Notes: generated from the sequence alone by a model not told the origin. A DNA stretch of 64,000 nt from Branchiostoma floridae (GCF_000003815.2 NC_049985.1:1515410-1579409); one strand, 5' to 3'. Shown: positions 53,489 through 64,000, numbered from the stretch's first letter. Numbers and translations are program-made.

Positions 53489-54450
53489 TCCATAGTAGGT
53501 GAATGTTCTTTAATTACTGCTCTGCAACTGACATCCTTGGAATTTTAAGATAGCAAAGTAAATGCTAAAGTGTTCAAGATATTAAAGTCGACAAATATTA
53601 AAAAACTCGAACACAACTCATAAGAATTGCTTGTCAAGCGCTAGCGTTATAGATGCAGACACATGAACATCAGGTTCCTGATATGAATACGAAGTTACAA
53701 ATATGTTTTTCTCAAATAAATACATCATGTTGCCTTCAAATGCCGTAAAGTGAACCAATAGGTGCAATAAAGGTAGCTTGGTAATTGTTCATAATATACC
53801 CCTCCTTTACATCCTTTATATCCTTTACATCCTTTATATTTACACAATTAAGATCTACTTTACTCATTAATAACATTTAAAAGGTAACCTTTTCACGAAC
53901 ATAATTTTTTTTTGCTTTTTGGTTTTCAATGACATCAATTTTTTGTTAGGAAATGTTAAGTCATCCAAGATATCATTCCGACCTAGATATCGTCAGAACA
54001 CTACAGATGGTCATAAAGCCCCTCTAGCTTTTTTCTACTTTAAGTTTTTTTCTACAATTCTCAAATCTTTTTCAACTCTTGACGTTACGACTATTTCACT
54101 GCACACTATGGTCCAAGATTGCTACGCTACTCTGTAACCCGCTAATAAGTTTCAAATCACCCTTACACGCTCTGCTGACTCTTGGAACTTGAATGTTACT
54201 TTTACAAAAAGTTCATAAACATGTCAAATAAGGATCTGCAAAAATATGTTTGCATGTTGGTCAGAGTTACAGACAAACCATCTTCACCTCAATATTCCGA
54301 AGATTTCATCTATTTGAAACTGACTTCCTGAAATAAAGGAATAGATAGAAAATTCCTCATTTACCTTTGTACCGTTACATGTAGTTGAGGTTTTAGATTT
54401 TCGACTTCAAGATACATTCTTTATGATTTCTTCGGGTAGTACAGTACTCG

Positions 54451-54496
<46 letters not shown>

Positions 54497-54555
54497 CGCA
54501 CACACGCACAAACACACCTTCTGACACACATACACGTACATACATACATGCACAT
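53489..54555 (-). other. LRRIG4 3' UTR
   Basis: Paralogous to the other LRRIG 3' UTRs but shorter and without the 9-bp hairpin. It ends in a CA tract (54454-54518) next to the stop codon. Confidence 0.6.
54454..54518. repeat. CA microsatellite after the LRRIG4 stop codon
   Basis: About 65 bp of (CA)n with CG interruptions. Confidence 0.92.
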
Positions 54556-57297
54556 TTATTCTTCATCATGATTCTCATAGATCAAACAAGAAGCAGCAGC
54601 TGCTGTTTTCTCATTATCTGCCTCATAGATATCATGAGAATCCTGAGACTCTGGTTTCTCACTGTCTTTCTTGTAAATAGAGTTAGATGCAGAAGATTCT
54701 GCTTTCTGGTCATCATTTCCTTGGACGATATGAGAAGCCTGAGACTCTGGTTTCTCATTGTCAGTCTTGTAGATGGATTGAGATGCAGCACACTGTGCTT
54801 TATCATCTTCATGACCATAAATAACCTCAGCAGAAGCATACAGCACTGCTTCGTCTTTAACGGTATTCTCGGTAACATGAGAGTTACCATGGTCTGTTTC
54901 CTTCACATGTCTGTTCTCATGACTGGAATCAGAATTAGCAGCTGCTGCTTTTTCATGGCCATCAGGACCAATGTTATTAGAACTAGCAGCTTCTGCTTCT
55001 TTTTTAGGCATAGAAATGAGCTTCTCATCCTCCAAGTCAGACATACCCTTCCCATACACGATGTTTTCTAGTTCATGTCTAACTGTCATTGACTTTGAGG
55101 CCAACACAGCTTTTGGTGCACATACTGATTGTTCTTTCGAACCTACAGGACCTCTAAGAGGACCAGCCTGGTCTCCACCATACACGATGTTTACTAGTTC
55201 ATGGACTGTCACTGACTTTTGGACAGACGCTGCTTTTGATGCACATACTTCTGACTCTTCTTTTGAACCAACTAAGGGCGGACCAGCAATGGCTATGAGA
55301 GATTCGGGGTCCTCATATTCGTTCTCAGGCATATCGACCTGTTCTATACCTGTAGTACTGCTGGTTATCTCTGACCTGCCCTGACTTCCTGAGCTATTGA
55401 GCGACGTGCTGATCATGTCGTCTGTGGGGGGATCAATTTTTGGTGCTGATGGTGCTTGGGCTTTTTTCTTCCTCTGTGCCCGCCAAAGAGCAAGGGAAAG
55501 AGCAACAGAAATCATTATGACTCCGCCAACAGTGGCAAGACCGATAGCAGGGGGCAGAGGAAATTTTGTTGGATCGCCTTCTGAATGGCCAAGTGGAGGT
55601 GAGGTTGAATCATATGTGGCGGTTTGGACATCAACAAACACTGTGGCTGACGCCGAGCCCTCAGGGTTTGTTGCAATGCAGACATACAGACCAGCATCTG
55701 CTGCAGTAACGTTAGTTATGGTGATGGTACCATTCACTCCCACAGTCACTCTTCCACATGACTCGGCACTTGCAATCAGTCCAGATGGGAGAGTGACTAG
55801 GATGTTTGGAGGGGGTCTTCCTGAAGCTTCGCAGACCAAATACAGAGCCTCCCCTTGTGCCAGTGTACTATTGCTTAACTTAAACCTCACAATCGTTGGC
55901 GTTTTGGACACCATGCCGCCAGACTGTACAGCGCTAGTGGATACGCCCGACATGACTGATGTTATAGTTTCTGTCTCAACAAACAGTCTGTCAGATGTCG
56001 TTATCCTTTTGAACATCACACCGTCAGTGTGCGAGGCAGATGTTACAGCTATGACATCTGAGGTCTCCACAAGGTCAGTGGATACAACTGACATGGCCGA
56101 TGTTGGGATTTCTACCGCCACAAATAGGTTGACATATGCAAAGCCAACTAGATTTCTCGCAGTACAGATGTACTTACCAGCATCAGCTGCAGTAACATTA
56201 GTTACTATGAAAGTACCGTTCACTCCCACGGTCACTCTCCCTCCTGACTCAACAGTCGCATTCAGTCCAGGTGGGAGGGTGACTGTGATGTCTGGTTTAG
56301 GGATACCTGAAGCTGCACAGACCAAATGGAGAGTTTCTCCCGGCACCAGTCTGTTGCCCTTGATGTTTTCAAAACTCACAATCTTTGGTTTTTTACAGAT
56401 TAGATTGTTTGGATCAATTTCGTCTAGTTTTCTCCCGTGGAGGTTGCTAGGTTCTTGACAAGTTATTTTGTTATTGAATTTAAAGGTTTTCTTGACATCT
56501 ACCATCCTACAATCGCAATTCCATGGGTTTTCATCCAGGCGTAACGTTTTAAGATTAGTTAGATTTGAGAGTGCCCCAGGTTGAATGTCACGTAATTGAT
56601 TACTTGATAGATCCAAAAGATGAAGTCTGGGTAAATCTGAAAATGTGCCAATCTTGAAATCAGTTATTTGGTTGTTGCGCAGCGACAAACCCTTGAGACG
56701 TCGTTTATTTGTGAATGTACCTGGAAGGACTGTAGTTAGGTTGTTGGAGTATAGGCTCAAACCAGAAAGCAGCGTTAGATTCTGGAATGTACCGAGCTGA
56801 ATTTTAGTTATTTTGTTGTTACCTAGGTTCAGAGATCTTAGATTTGATAAACATGAAAATATACCAGGTAAACATGAAAATGTATCAGGGTCAATGTTGG
56901 TTATCTTGTTGCCGTTCAGGTACAGGTCTTGGAGCCGACCTAGACGCGAAAATGCACCAGGCTGAATGCAAGTTATTTTGTTATTTGATAGGAGCAACTT
57001 TTGGAGCTGGTTCGAAGTGACCGCCCCCTTGTGGACTTTTGAAATCTTATTATGATTAAGACTTAGCTCCTTCAACTTTGAGTACAATGAGAATCCATTT
57101 CTTCTTAAGTTTGTGATAGAATTGTGGGACAGCTTAAGGCTGGTGATGGTTCTAGGCAGGTTCAGAGGAACACGGCGGTAGCCCCTACCGACGCAATTGC
57201 AGACTGATGGACAGCTGCTGCCGCAGAGTTGGGTCTGTCCAGCTTCCCGCAAAATGATGATCAGAAGAACCAGGAGTGTCGCCAGCTTGTTCGCCAT
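54556..57297 (-). CDS. LRRIG4: LRR-Ig transmembrane receptor, 913 aa
   Basis: Closest paralogue of LRRIG3, with the same plan: signal peptide 1-22, LRRNT with CGSSCPSVCNC, LRRs to about 255, LRRCT, Ig1 (C327-C378), Ig2 (C489-C540, plus an extra Cys at 514), membrane helix about 583-606, then AQRKKK and the tyrosine-rich tail. By eye, about 22 of 80 residues between 61 and 140 differ from LRRIG3, but only about 6 of 160 between 240 and 400, so change is concentrated in the LRRs. The tail has NEYEDP, HELVNIVYG, HELENIVYG and a C-terminal array of IY segments ending YENHDEE. CTTAG precedes the start as in LRRIG3. Confidence 0.88.
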   Translation of the reverse strand: MANKLATLLVLLIIILREAGQTQLCGSSCPSVCNCVGRGYRRVPLNLPRTITSLKLSHNSITNLRRNGFSLYSKLKELSLNHNKISKVHKGAVTSNQLQKLLLSNNKITCIQPGAFSRLGRLQDLYLNGNKITNIDPDTFSCLPGIFSCLSNLRSLNLGNNKITKIQLGTFQNLTLLSGLSLYSNNLTTVLPGTFTNKRRLKGLSLRNNQITDFKIGTFSDLPRLHLLDLSSNQLRDIQPGALSNLTNLKTLRLDENPWNCDCRMVDVKKTFKFNNKITCQEPSNLHGRKLDEIDPNNLICKKPKIVSFENIKGNRLVPGETLHLVCAASGIPKPDITVTLPPGLNATVESGGRVTVGVNGTFIVTNVTAADAGKYICTARNLVGFAYVNLFVAVEIPTSAMSVVSTDLVETSDVIAVTSASHTDGVMFKRITTSDRLFVETETITSVMSGVSTSAVQSGGMVSKTPTIVRFKLSNSTLAQGEALYLVCEASGRPPPNILVTLPSGLIASAESCGRVTVGVNGTITITNVTAADAGLYVCIATNPEGSASATVFVDVQTATYDSTSPPLGHSEGDPTKFPLPPAIGLATVGGVIMISVALSLALWRAQRKKKAQAPSAPKIDPPTDDMISTSLNSSGSQGRSEITSSTTGIEQVDMPENEYEDPESLIAIAGPPLVGSKEESEVCASKAASVQKSVTVHELVNIVYGGDQAGPLRGPVGSKEQSVCAPKAVLASKSMTVRHELENIVYGKGMSDLEDEKLISMPKKEAEAASSNNIGPDGHEKAAAANSDSSHENRHVKETDHGNSHVTENTVKDEAVLYASAEVIYGHEDDKAQCAASQSIYKTDNEKPESQASHIVQGNDDQKAESSASNSIYKKDSEKPESQDSHDIYEADNEKTAAAASCLIYENHDEE

Positions 57298-58509
57298 TTC
57301 CTAAGTATCAACATGAGTTACATCGTAATACATCTTGGAATATTATATAGTTATCTTGCAACTAATGGTTAACAAATTGCCAGCTTTTTTGCCATTCAAG
57401 CTACACTGCAATACAATGGGAACAAGAGTTCGGAGACCTCGTACCTCCGTGAGTTTTTTGTAAATTGTTTCATCTCCCCTCTTTGTTCATAGAAATCAGC
57501 ATTATCAGCATAATCCATGTTAATTGATGGTCAGTGCTACCAAAATTGCATATACAGTGAAAGCCAGTTAATTGCACATCGGATTAACGCACATTCCTGT
57601 TAACTGAACGGAATCCCAAAATCCCAAACTGGCGCGGTCCAGCTAGATAGCTTCGCATTATTGCACCAGCCGGATAATCACGAGATTTACTGGCAAATAG
57701 GCCGTGCAAGTATTGTATGTGTGAAAGTCCAAAAATTAGGAATAAATCCATTATATTGAAGCCAGAAGGCCGACATTCGCAGCAAATCTTCATCCGCCAT
57801 ACACCTACCCACCACATCTAAATCAACACCACAGCAAGTCCAGATACAAAAATATGACACAAAACGTATTGCTGCAGTACCAAGGTCAACCAACAGGTGG
57901 CGCAAAATCCACCTGCACCATCACCATCCCCACACCTACCCACCCACCGAAAACTATTGCAAACATTCCATCGCTTCTTGAGATGTACACCACATAACCT
58001 CCGTAGTGAATAAAAAAATATGTCAACAATACCGCTATCTTCAAGGAAGTAACAACGTAACATCGTTGGAGAACATAGAACTGTTGGGTGGGGAACTGAA
58101 GAAAACATTGCCACCAATGCATACATATTTCAGAATCCAGTAGAGCTTTCATCCCGAATAAGCCACACCTGTTGTGTACAGGAGACTATTTCTTTTACAG
58201 TGCCGCACCCTTACTCTCCTTAGGTTGGACACAGCAAAAAAATGTCAAAATAGAAAGCCCGATAAAAACGACTAAAAAAACGTTGAAAAAACAGCCGGAG
58301 CCTAACCTCTGCTTGGAGAGTACCGCACCCTTACATCATGCAATAGGTTTACTTTACTTCACAATTACTATGGCCAGCAATAACAGAAAATAATCAGTCG
58401 CTGATCTGAGCTTAGTTATTGATGCCGGCCTGCTCAAAACCGGGCCGACATATTTTCTTCTTTTTTTCTTCTCGGTTCCTACAAAGACCAAAATAAACAT
58501 CAGACCAAC

Positions 58510-58597
58510 CTGTCTTCGGCAATTTTCCTTCGGTAGATTCTTTGTGACACTTCAGCACAGATCATTGGACACGAACTCCCCTAAGTCCTGGTCGTAC
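58510..58597 (-). promoter_or_regulatory. putative non-coding leader exon, cassette 1 of LRRIG4
   Basis: Same 88-nt segment and splice signals as 50646-50733. Confidence 0.5.
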
Positions 58598-59330
58598 CTG
58601 TAATACAACGAAAACAAATTTAACTTCACGCAGACAAACCTTATGCAAGCTTTCCACTATGGATTTTGATGTTAACAATGCATTGCTATCAAATTATCAA
58701 AAAATAAGAGCAGCTTCCATCTCTATTCCTGGTGCACACTAATATAGCAGACAGAGAATCAGCCCCCAGAATGTGCGAACACGCCTGGACCTGTTTATTA
58801 GCGTCTGGGTCTAGACCAGACGACACATGCGTAGTGTGTAGATTGATATGCGTTTACGAGGTAATCAACTGTTAAAAGAGCCCGACGCTGCCTACCCAGA
58901 CGTATTATGCAAGAAATAATTTTCATTCTTGTAAAAGCATACTATAGATACATGTATAACATTCTTCTCAAACGTGAGCTAGACATCTCAGACACCCCTT
59001 ATTTTAAAACCATCCAACTCAATTTTTAATTATTGTAATTATTGCCACCGGTGCATAACGTTACATTTATCATAAGCTGTAAAGCTCGTACACAGATAAA
59101 GTACACCTATCATGTGCTATTATTCCTTTCTTTCCCCACAGTACCACGCCCTTACATCAAAAGCAGACATAGAATTACTTCGGCCAGCAATAACAGAAAG
59201 TAATCAGCCGCTGTTCTATAGATCTAGTGCTGATAACTGATATCGGCTTGCACAAAGCCAGCCCGGCATATTTTTGTGTCTATTGATCCATAATTACATC
59301 TAGCGCCCAAACAAAATATAACAGACCAAC

Positions 59331-59419
59331 CTGTTTTCAGCAATCTTCCTTCAGTAAGGTTCTTCGTGACAGTTCAGCACAGATCATCAGACACAAACTC
59401 TCCTATATCCTGGTTTAAC
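59331..59419 (-). promoter_or_regulatory. putative non-coding leader exon, cassette 2 of LRRIG4
   Basis: Counterpart of 51467-51555. The TGCGCATGCGCA palindrome is at 59665-59676. Confidence 0.5.
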
Positions 59420-59804
59420 CTGTAATACAACGAAGTCAAATTCAACTTTTAGGCAGACCAACCTTTACAATCTTTCTGTTGGGGATTGAATCTTAACAAT
59501 CCAATGCTATCAAACTATAAAGCAAAACAAGTCTTAGAGCAGTTTCATTCTCTGTACCCGATCCACACTAATGTAGGAGGCAGAGATACGGTCCCACGAT
59601 GTGTGAGTGGAAAGAACACGCCTGGATCTGTTTATTAGCGTCTGTGTCTAGACCAGACGTCACATGCGCATGCGCAGTTTATAGATTGTTATGTGTTTAC
59701 GTGGTAATCAACTGTTAAAAGGACCCGACGCTGCCTCTCTTGAATTTTCTTGTCTATTGATCCATAATTACAGCAAGCTCCGAAACAAAGTATAACAGAC
59801 CAAC

Positions 59805-59884
59805 CTGTTTTCAGTAGTCTTCCTCCTGTGTGTCTCTTTGTGACAGTTCAGCACTGATCATCGGACGCAAACTCCTGGGCGTAC
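59805..59884 (-). promoter_or_regulatory. putative non-coding leader exon, cassette 3 of LRRIG4
   Basis: Counterpart of 51941-52020, with the same acceptor and donor. Confidence 0.5.
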
Positions 59885-60258
59885 CTGTAATCGAACAACG
59901 AAGTCAAATCTAACTTATAGGCAGACCTTTTGTGATCTTTCTCCTGTGGATTTTAAACTGAAAAATGCAATGATAGATTATCAAAATCAAGTGCAGTTCC
60001 CTTCTCTGTACCTGATTCACACTAATATAGCAGACAGAGGTACGGTCCCCACGATGTGCGAGTTGAAAAAACACGCCTGGATCTGTTTATTAGCGTCTGG
60101 GTCTACATCGGACGACACATGCGCAGTTTATAGATTGAAATGTGCTTACGTGGTAAACAACTGTTAAAAGGGCCCCACGCTGCCTCTCTTGAATTTTCTT
60201 GTCTATTGATCCATAATTACATCAAGCCCCCCCCCCCCCCCAAAAAAAACAGACCAAC

Positions 60259-60337
60259 CGGTCTTCAGGAGTCTTCCTTCCGCACGTTTTTCGTGACAGC
60301 TCAGCAATGATCATCAGACACAAACTCCTGGGCGTAC
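60259..60337 (-). promoter_or_regulatory. putative non-coding leader exon, extra cassette of LRRIG4
   Basis: 79 nt with GTTACAG acceptor and GACCG|GTTGGTCTG donor. There is no counterpart upstream of LRRIG3. Confidence 0.45.
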
Positions 60338-60704
60338 CTGTAACACGACGAAGTCAAATTCAACTCATAGCCAGACCAACCTTTCGTGATCATTCTCTTG
60401 TGGATTTTAATCTGAAAAATGCAATGATAGATTATCAAAAACAAGAGCAGTTCCCTTCTCTGTCCCTGATCCACACTAATATAGCAGACAGAGATACGGT
60501 CCCCACGATGTGCGTGTGGAAAAAACACGCCTGGATCTGTTTATTAGCGTCTGGGTCTACATCGGACGACACATAGATTGATACATGGTGCTTACGTTGG
60601 AAACAACTGCTAAAAGGGCCCGACGCTGCCTATCTTGAATTTTCTTGTCTAGTGATAATTACAGCAAGCTCCCAAACAAAATAAAACCAACCAATTAAAG
60701 CAAC

Positions 60705-60784
60705 CTGTCTTTAGTAGTCGTCCTTCCGAAAGTTTTTTCGTGACAGTTTAGCACTGATCATCAGACACAAACTCGTGCTCGTAG
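60705..60784 (-). promoter_or_regulatory. putative non-coding leader exon, last cassette of LRRIG4
   Basis: Counterpart of 52391-52470. Confidence 0.4.
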
Positions 60785-61796
60785 CTGTAACACAACGAAG
60801 TCAAATTCAACTTATAGGCAGACCAACCTTTTGCAAGCTTTCTCCGGTGGATTTAATCTTAAGTTGAATTATAAAAGTTAATTATCAAGTTAAATTATAG
60901 AATTAACAACATCAGTTCCCTTCTCTGTACCTGTTTCACATAAAGCAGACAGAAGCACGATCTCCACAATGTGCGAGCGGAAAAACACGCCTGGATCTGT
61001 TTATTAGCGTTTAGTAGCGCAGTTTATGGATTGATATGTGTTTACGTGGTAAACAACTGTTAAAAGGACCCGACGCTGGCTATCCAGACGTATTATGTAA
61101 GAAGTGTTTTGCATTCCTAGTAAAAGCATACCTGAACAGTGACGCTATGGATACCTGTATGGCATTCTTCAAAAAACATGGGCTAGACATCTCAGACACT
61201 CCGAACTCGTAGAGACATAGAAGACCATACCTGATCTACATGTATGCCTTAGTCATTGGGTTTGCTGGTACAAGATAGAGAGAAATGGTTTGATTTGATT
61301 CGCTTCAAATAGAAATAACAGAAAGTAATCTGTGGATTCTCTTATGTTGATAACTGATGTCGGCCTGCTCAAAGAGACATGCTTCTGTTAATTGTCTGTA
61401 CATGTAACAAGCAGCACGAAAATAAAAGAAACCACCGACCTACCTTCGGTATGTTTATTTTCTTTATTGATGTCCGTAGGCTGTGTAGAAGATAACAGAC
61501 CAAGAGAATGTGTCTTGTTCTCTCCATGTCAAATGCCATGTGTATTCTCTTTGTCTCCCTCTGCAAGGCTTGTATATGGCCTTCTTCGGACAATATTGAC
61601 CATGGTAAAGTTCTAATTGATATAAGCCCTACAGCGTGGCTAATCAGTCCTATACGAGAAATAAGCTGGCCATGGCATTTCTTATACCTACAGACTGCTG
61701 AATGGACAAAGCAATAAATTATTACCCCTGAGAAGGTTCACCTCGTCTCCGAGACAGAAATGAGGACCAGAAACACTGATAGTGTGTCAAGATTGC

Positions 61797-61802
61797 TTTA
61801 TT
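61797..61802 (-). terminator. polyadenylation signal of LRRIG5
   Basis: AATAAA in the shared LRRIG 3' block, 1.08 kb after the LRRIG5 stop. Confidence 0.65.
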
Positions 61803-62765
61803 TCCATAGTAGGTGAATGTTCTTTAATTACTGCTCTGCAACTGACATCCTTGGAATTTTAAGATAGCAAAGTAAATGCTAAAGTGTTCAAGATATTAAA
61901 GTCGACAAATATTAAAAAACTCGAACACAACTCATAAGATTTGCTTGTCAAGCGCTAGCGTTATAGATGCAGACACATGAACATCAGGTTCCTGATATGA
62001 ATACGAAGTTACAAATATGTTTTTCTCAAATAAGTACATCATGTTGCCTTCAAATGCCGTAAAGTGAACCAATAGGTGCAATAAAGGTAGCTTGGTAATT
62101 GTTCATAATATACCCCTCCTTTACATCCTTTATATCCTTTACATCCTTTATATTTACACAATTAAGATCTACTTTACTCATTAATAACATTTAAAAGGTA
62201 ACCTTTTCACGAACATAATTTTTTTTTTGCTTTTTGGTTTTCAATGACATAAATTTTTTGTTAGGAAATGTTAAGTCATCCAAGATATCATTCCGACCTA
62301 GATATCGTCAGAACACTACAGATGGTCATAAAGCCCCTCTAGCTTTTTTCTACTTTAAGTTTTTTTCTACAATTCTCAAATCTTTTTCAACTCTTGACGT
62401 TACGACTATTTCACTGCACACTATAATCCAAGATTGCTACGCTACTCTGTAACCCGCTAATAAGTTTCAAATCACCCTTACACGCTCTGCTGACTCTTGG
62501 AACTTGAATGTTACTTTTACAAAAAGTTCATAAACATGTCAAATAAGGATCTGCAAAAATATGTTTGCATGTTGGTCAGAGTTACAGACAAACCATCTTC
62601 ACCTCAATATTCCGAAGATTTCATCTATTTGAAACTGACTTCCTGAAATAAAGGAATAGATAGAAAATTCCTCATTTACCTTTGTACCGTTACATGTAGT
62701 TGAGGTTTTAGATTTTCGACTTCAAGATACATTCTTTATGATTTCTTCGGGTAGTACAGTACTCG

Positions 62766-62805
<40 letters not shown>

Positions 62806-62876
62806 CGCACACGCACACGCACACACACACAAACAAACGCACCTTCTGACTCACATACATGTACATACATGCACGT
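61803..62876 (-). other. LRRIG5 3' UTR
   Basis: Almost identical to 53489-54555. It ends in a CA tract (62769-62842) next to the stop codon. Confidence 0.65.
62769..62842. repeat. CA microsatellite after the LRRIG5 stop codon
   Basis: About 74 bp of (CA)n with CG interruptions. Confidence 0.92.
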
Positions 62877-64000
62877 TCATTCTTCATCATTATTCTCATA
62901 GATCAAACAAGAAGCAGTAGCTGCTGTTTTCTCATTATCTGCCTCATAGATATCATGAGAATCCTGAGACTCTGGTTTCTCACTGTCTTTCTTGTAAATA
63001 GAGTTAGATGCAGAAGATTCTGCTTTCTGGTCATCATTTCCTTGGACGATATGAGAAGCCTGAGACTCTGGTTTCTCATTGTCAGTCTTGTAGATGGATT
63101 GAGATGCAGCACACTGTGCTTTATCATCTTCATGACCATAAATAACCTCAGCAGAAGCATACAGCACTGCTTCGTCTTTAACGGTATTCTCGGTAACATG
63201 AGAGTTACCATGGTCTGTTTCCTTCACATGTCTGTTCTCATGGCTGGGATCAGAATTAGCAGCTGCTGCTTTTTCATGGCCATCAGGACCAATGTTATTA
63301 GAACTAGCAGCTTCTGCTTCTTTTTTAGGCATAGAAATAATGAGCTTCTCATCCTCCAAGTCAGACATACCCTTCCCATACTCGATGTTTTCTAGTTCAT
63401 GTCTAACTGTCATTGACTTTGAGGCCAACACAGCTTTTGGTGCGCATTGTTCTTTTGAACCTACAGGACCTCTAAGAGGACCAGCCTGGTCTTCACCATA
63501 CATGACGTTTACTAGTTCATGGACTGTTACTGGCTTTGGGGCCGACGCTGCACATACCACTGATTCTTCTTTTGGATCTACAGCACCTTTAAGAGGGCTA
63601 GTGAGGATGGCTACGAGAGATTCGGGGTCCTCATACACCTTTTCAGGCGCATCGACCTGATCTCCTGAGGTATTGAGCGACTTGTTAGCCACGTCGTCTG
63701 TACGGGTATCAATTGTTGGTGCTGATGGTGCGTGGGCTTTTTTCTGTCTTTTTTTCTTCCAAAAAGCAAGAAAAAGGGCAAGAGAAATCATTATGACTCC
63801 GCCAGTAGTGGCAAGACCGATAGCTCGGGGCAGAGGAAATTTTGTTGGATCGCCTTCTGAATGGCCAAGTGGGGGTGAAGTTGAATTATATGTGGCGGTT
63901 TGGACATCAACAAACACTTTGGCCGACGCCGAGCCCTCAGGGTTTGTTGCAATGCAGATGTACTGGCCAGCATCTGCTGCAGTAACATTAGTTACGGTGA
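62877..64000 (-). CDS. LRRIG5: LRR-Ig receptor, C-terminal part only
   Basis: The open frame continues off the window edge on its 5' side. Visible are the end of Ig2 (AADAGQYICIATNPEGSASA), the stalk, a membrane helix (AIGLATTGGVIMISLALFLAFW), KKKRQKKA and the tail. The last 200 residues are nearly the same as LRRIG4, with one-residue changes such as an extra Ile in LIISMP. The juxtamembrane region has diverged (RTDDVANKSLNTSGDQVDAPE). The tail has the same C-terminal tyrosine array ending YENNDEE. Confidence 0.85.
   Translation of the reverse strand, partial: TVTNVTAADAGQYICIATNPEGSASAKVFVDVQTATYNSTSPPLGHSEGDPTKFPLPRAIGLATTGGVIMISLALFLAFWKKKRQKKAHAPSAPTIDTRTDDVANKSLNTSGDQVDAPEKVYEDPESLVAILTSPLKGAVDPKEESVVCAASAPKPVTVHELVNVMYGEDQAGPLRGPVGSKEQCAPKAVLASKSMTVRHELENIEYGKGMSDLEDEKLIISMPKKEAEAASSNNIGPDGHEKAAAANSDPSHENRHVKETDHGNSHVTENTVKDEAVLYASAEVIYGHEDDKAQCAASQSIYKTDNEKPESQASHIVQGNDDQKAESSASNSIYKKDSEKPESQDSHDIYEADNEKTAATASCLIYENNDEE

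Larger units (their letters stand above)
57298..61796 (-). promoter_or_regulatory. LRRIG4 upstream region: tandem leader cassettes, one more than LRRIG3
   Basis: Nearly identical to 49440-53482. Equivalent positions differ by 7864 bp up to about 59.9 kb and by 8314 bp beyond about 60.4 kb, so one cassette of about 450 bp has been gained here or lost in the other copy. A run of 14 C at about 60228-60241 lies within the extra cassette. No coding gene is seen. Confidence 0.65.

Overview
This is a 64 kb piece of animal genome, most likely from a lancelet (Branchiostoma). The reasons are AT-rich DNA with spliced genes, dense short transposons and a tandem family of single-coding-exon LRR-Ig receptors of the kind known to be expanded in amphioxus. 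The organism call is inference; I could not search databases.

Region 1 (1-5.8 kb, + strand) holds the 3' part of a membrane mucin. It has the end of a Ly6/uPAR (LU) domain, a Thr/Glu-rich domain, a 42-bp minisatellite interrupted by a 100-N assembly gap, and a transmembrane exon.

Region 2 (6.2-20.5 kb, with a further copy at 32.3-35.5 kb) holds four paralogous six-exon short-chain dehydrogenases of the 11-beta-hydroxysteroid dehydrogenase 1 type. A and B are on the minus strand, C and D on the plus strand. All four rebuild into open frames of 302-305 aa with identical splice phases. B and D share promoter, exon and intron sequence in opposite orientation, so they form the arms of a large inverted duplication. 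Gene C has lost three of the four catalytic residues (Asn, Ser, Tyr) but keeps an open frame, which suggests a pseudoenzyme.

Region 3 (20.9-64 kb, minus strand) is a tandem array of LRR-Ig-transmembrane receptors: LRRIG1 (22.0-24.9), LRRIG2 (39.6-42.2, one in-frame stop), LRRIG3 (46.7-49.4), LRRIG4 (54.6-57.3) and LRRIG5 (62.9 kb to the window edge). Each has a signal peptide, LRRNT, LRRs, LRRCT, two Ig domains, one membrane helix and a long tail with regularly spaced tyrosines. They share a polyadenylation region 1-2 kb downstream of the stop. The intergenic DNA upstream of each gene, clearest for LRRIG3 and LRRIG4, holds repeated cassettes of a CRE/NRF1-like box plus a short non-coding leader exon with consensus splice sites. 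About 5-6 kb of this architecture is duplicated almost perfectly between LRRIG3-LRRIG4 and LRRIG4-LRRIG5, with one extra cassette in the second copy. SDR gene D has apparently been inserted within the array, leaving an orphan LRRIG 3' end at 31.2 kb.

The remaining DNA is transposon-rich: LINE 3' relics, hAT-like and fold-back MITEs, a tRNA-derived SINE, microsatellites and large hairpins. I found no functional tRNA or rRNA gene and no CRISPR array.
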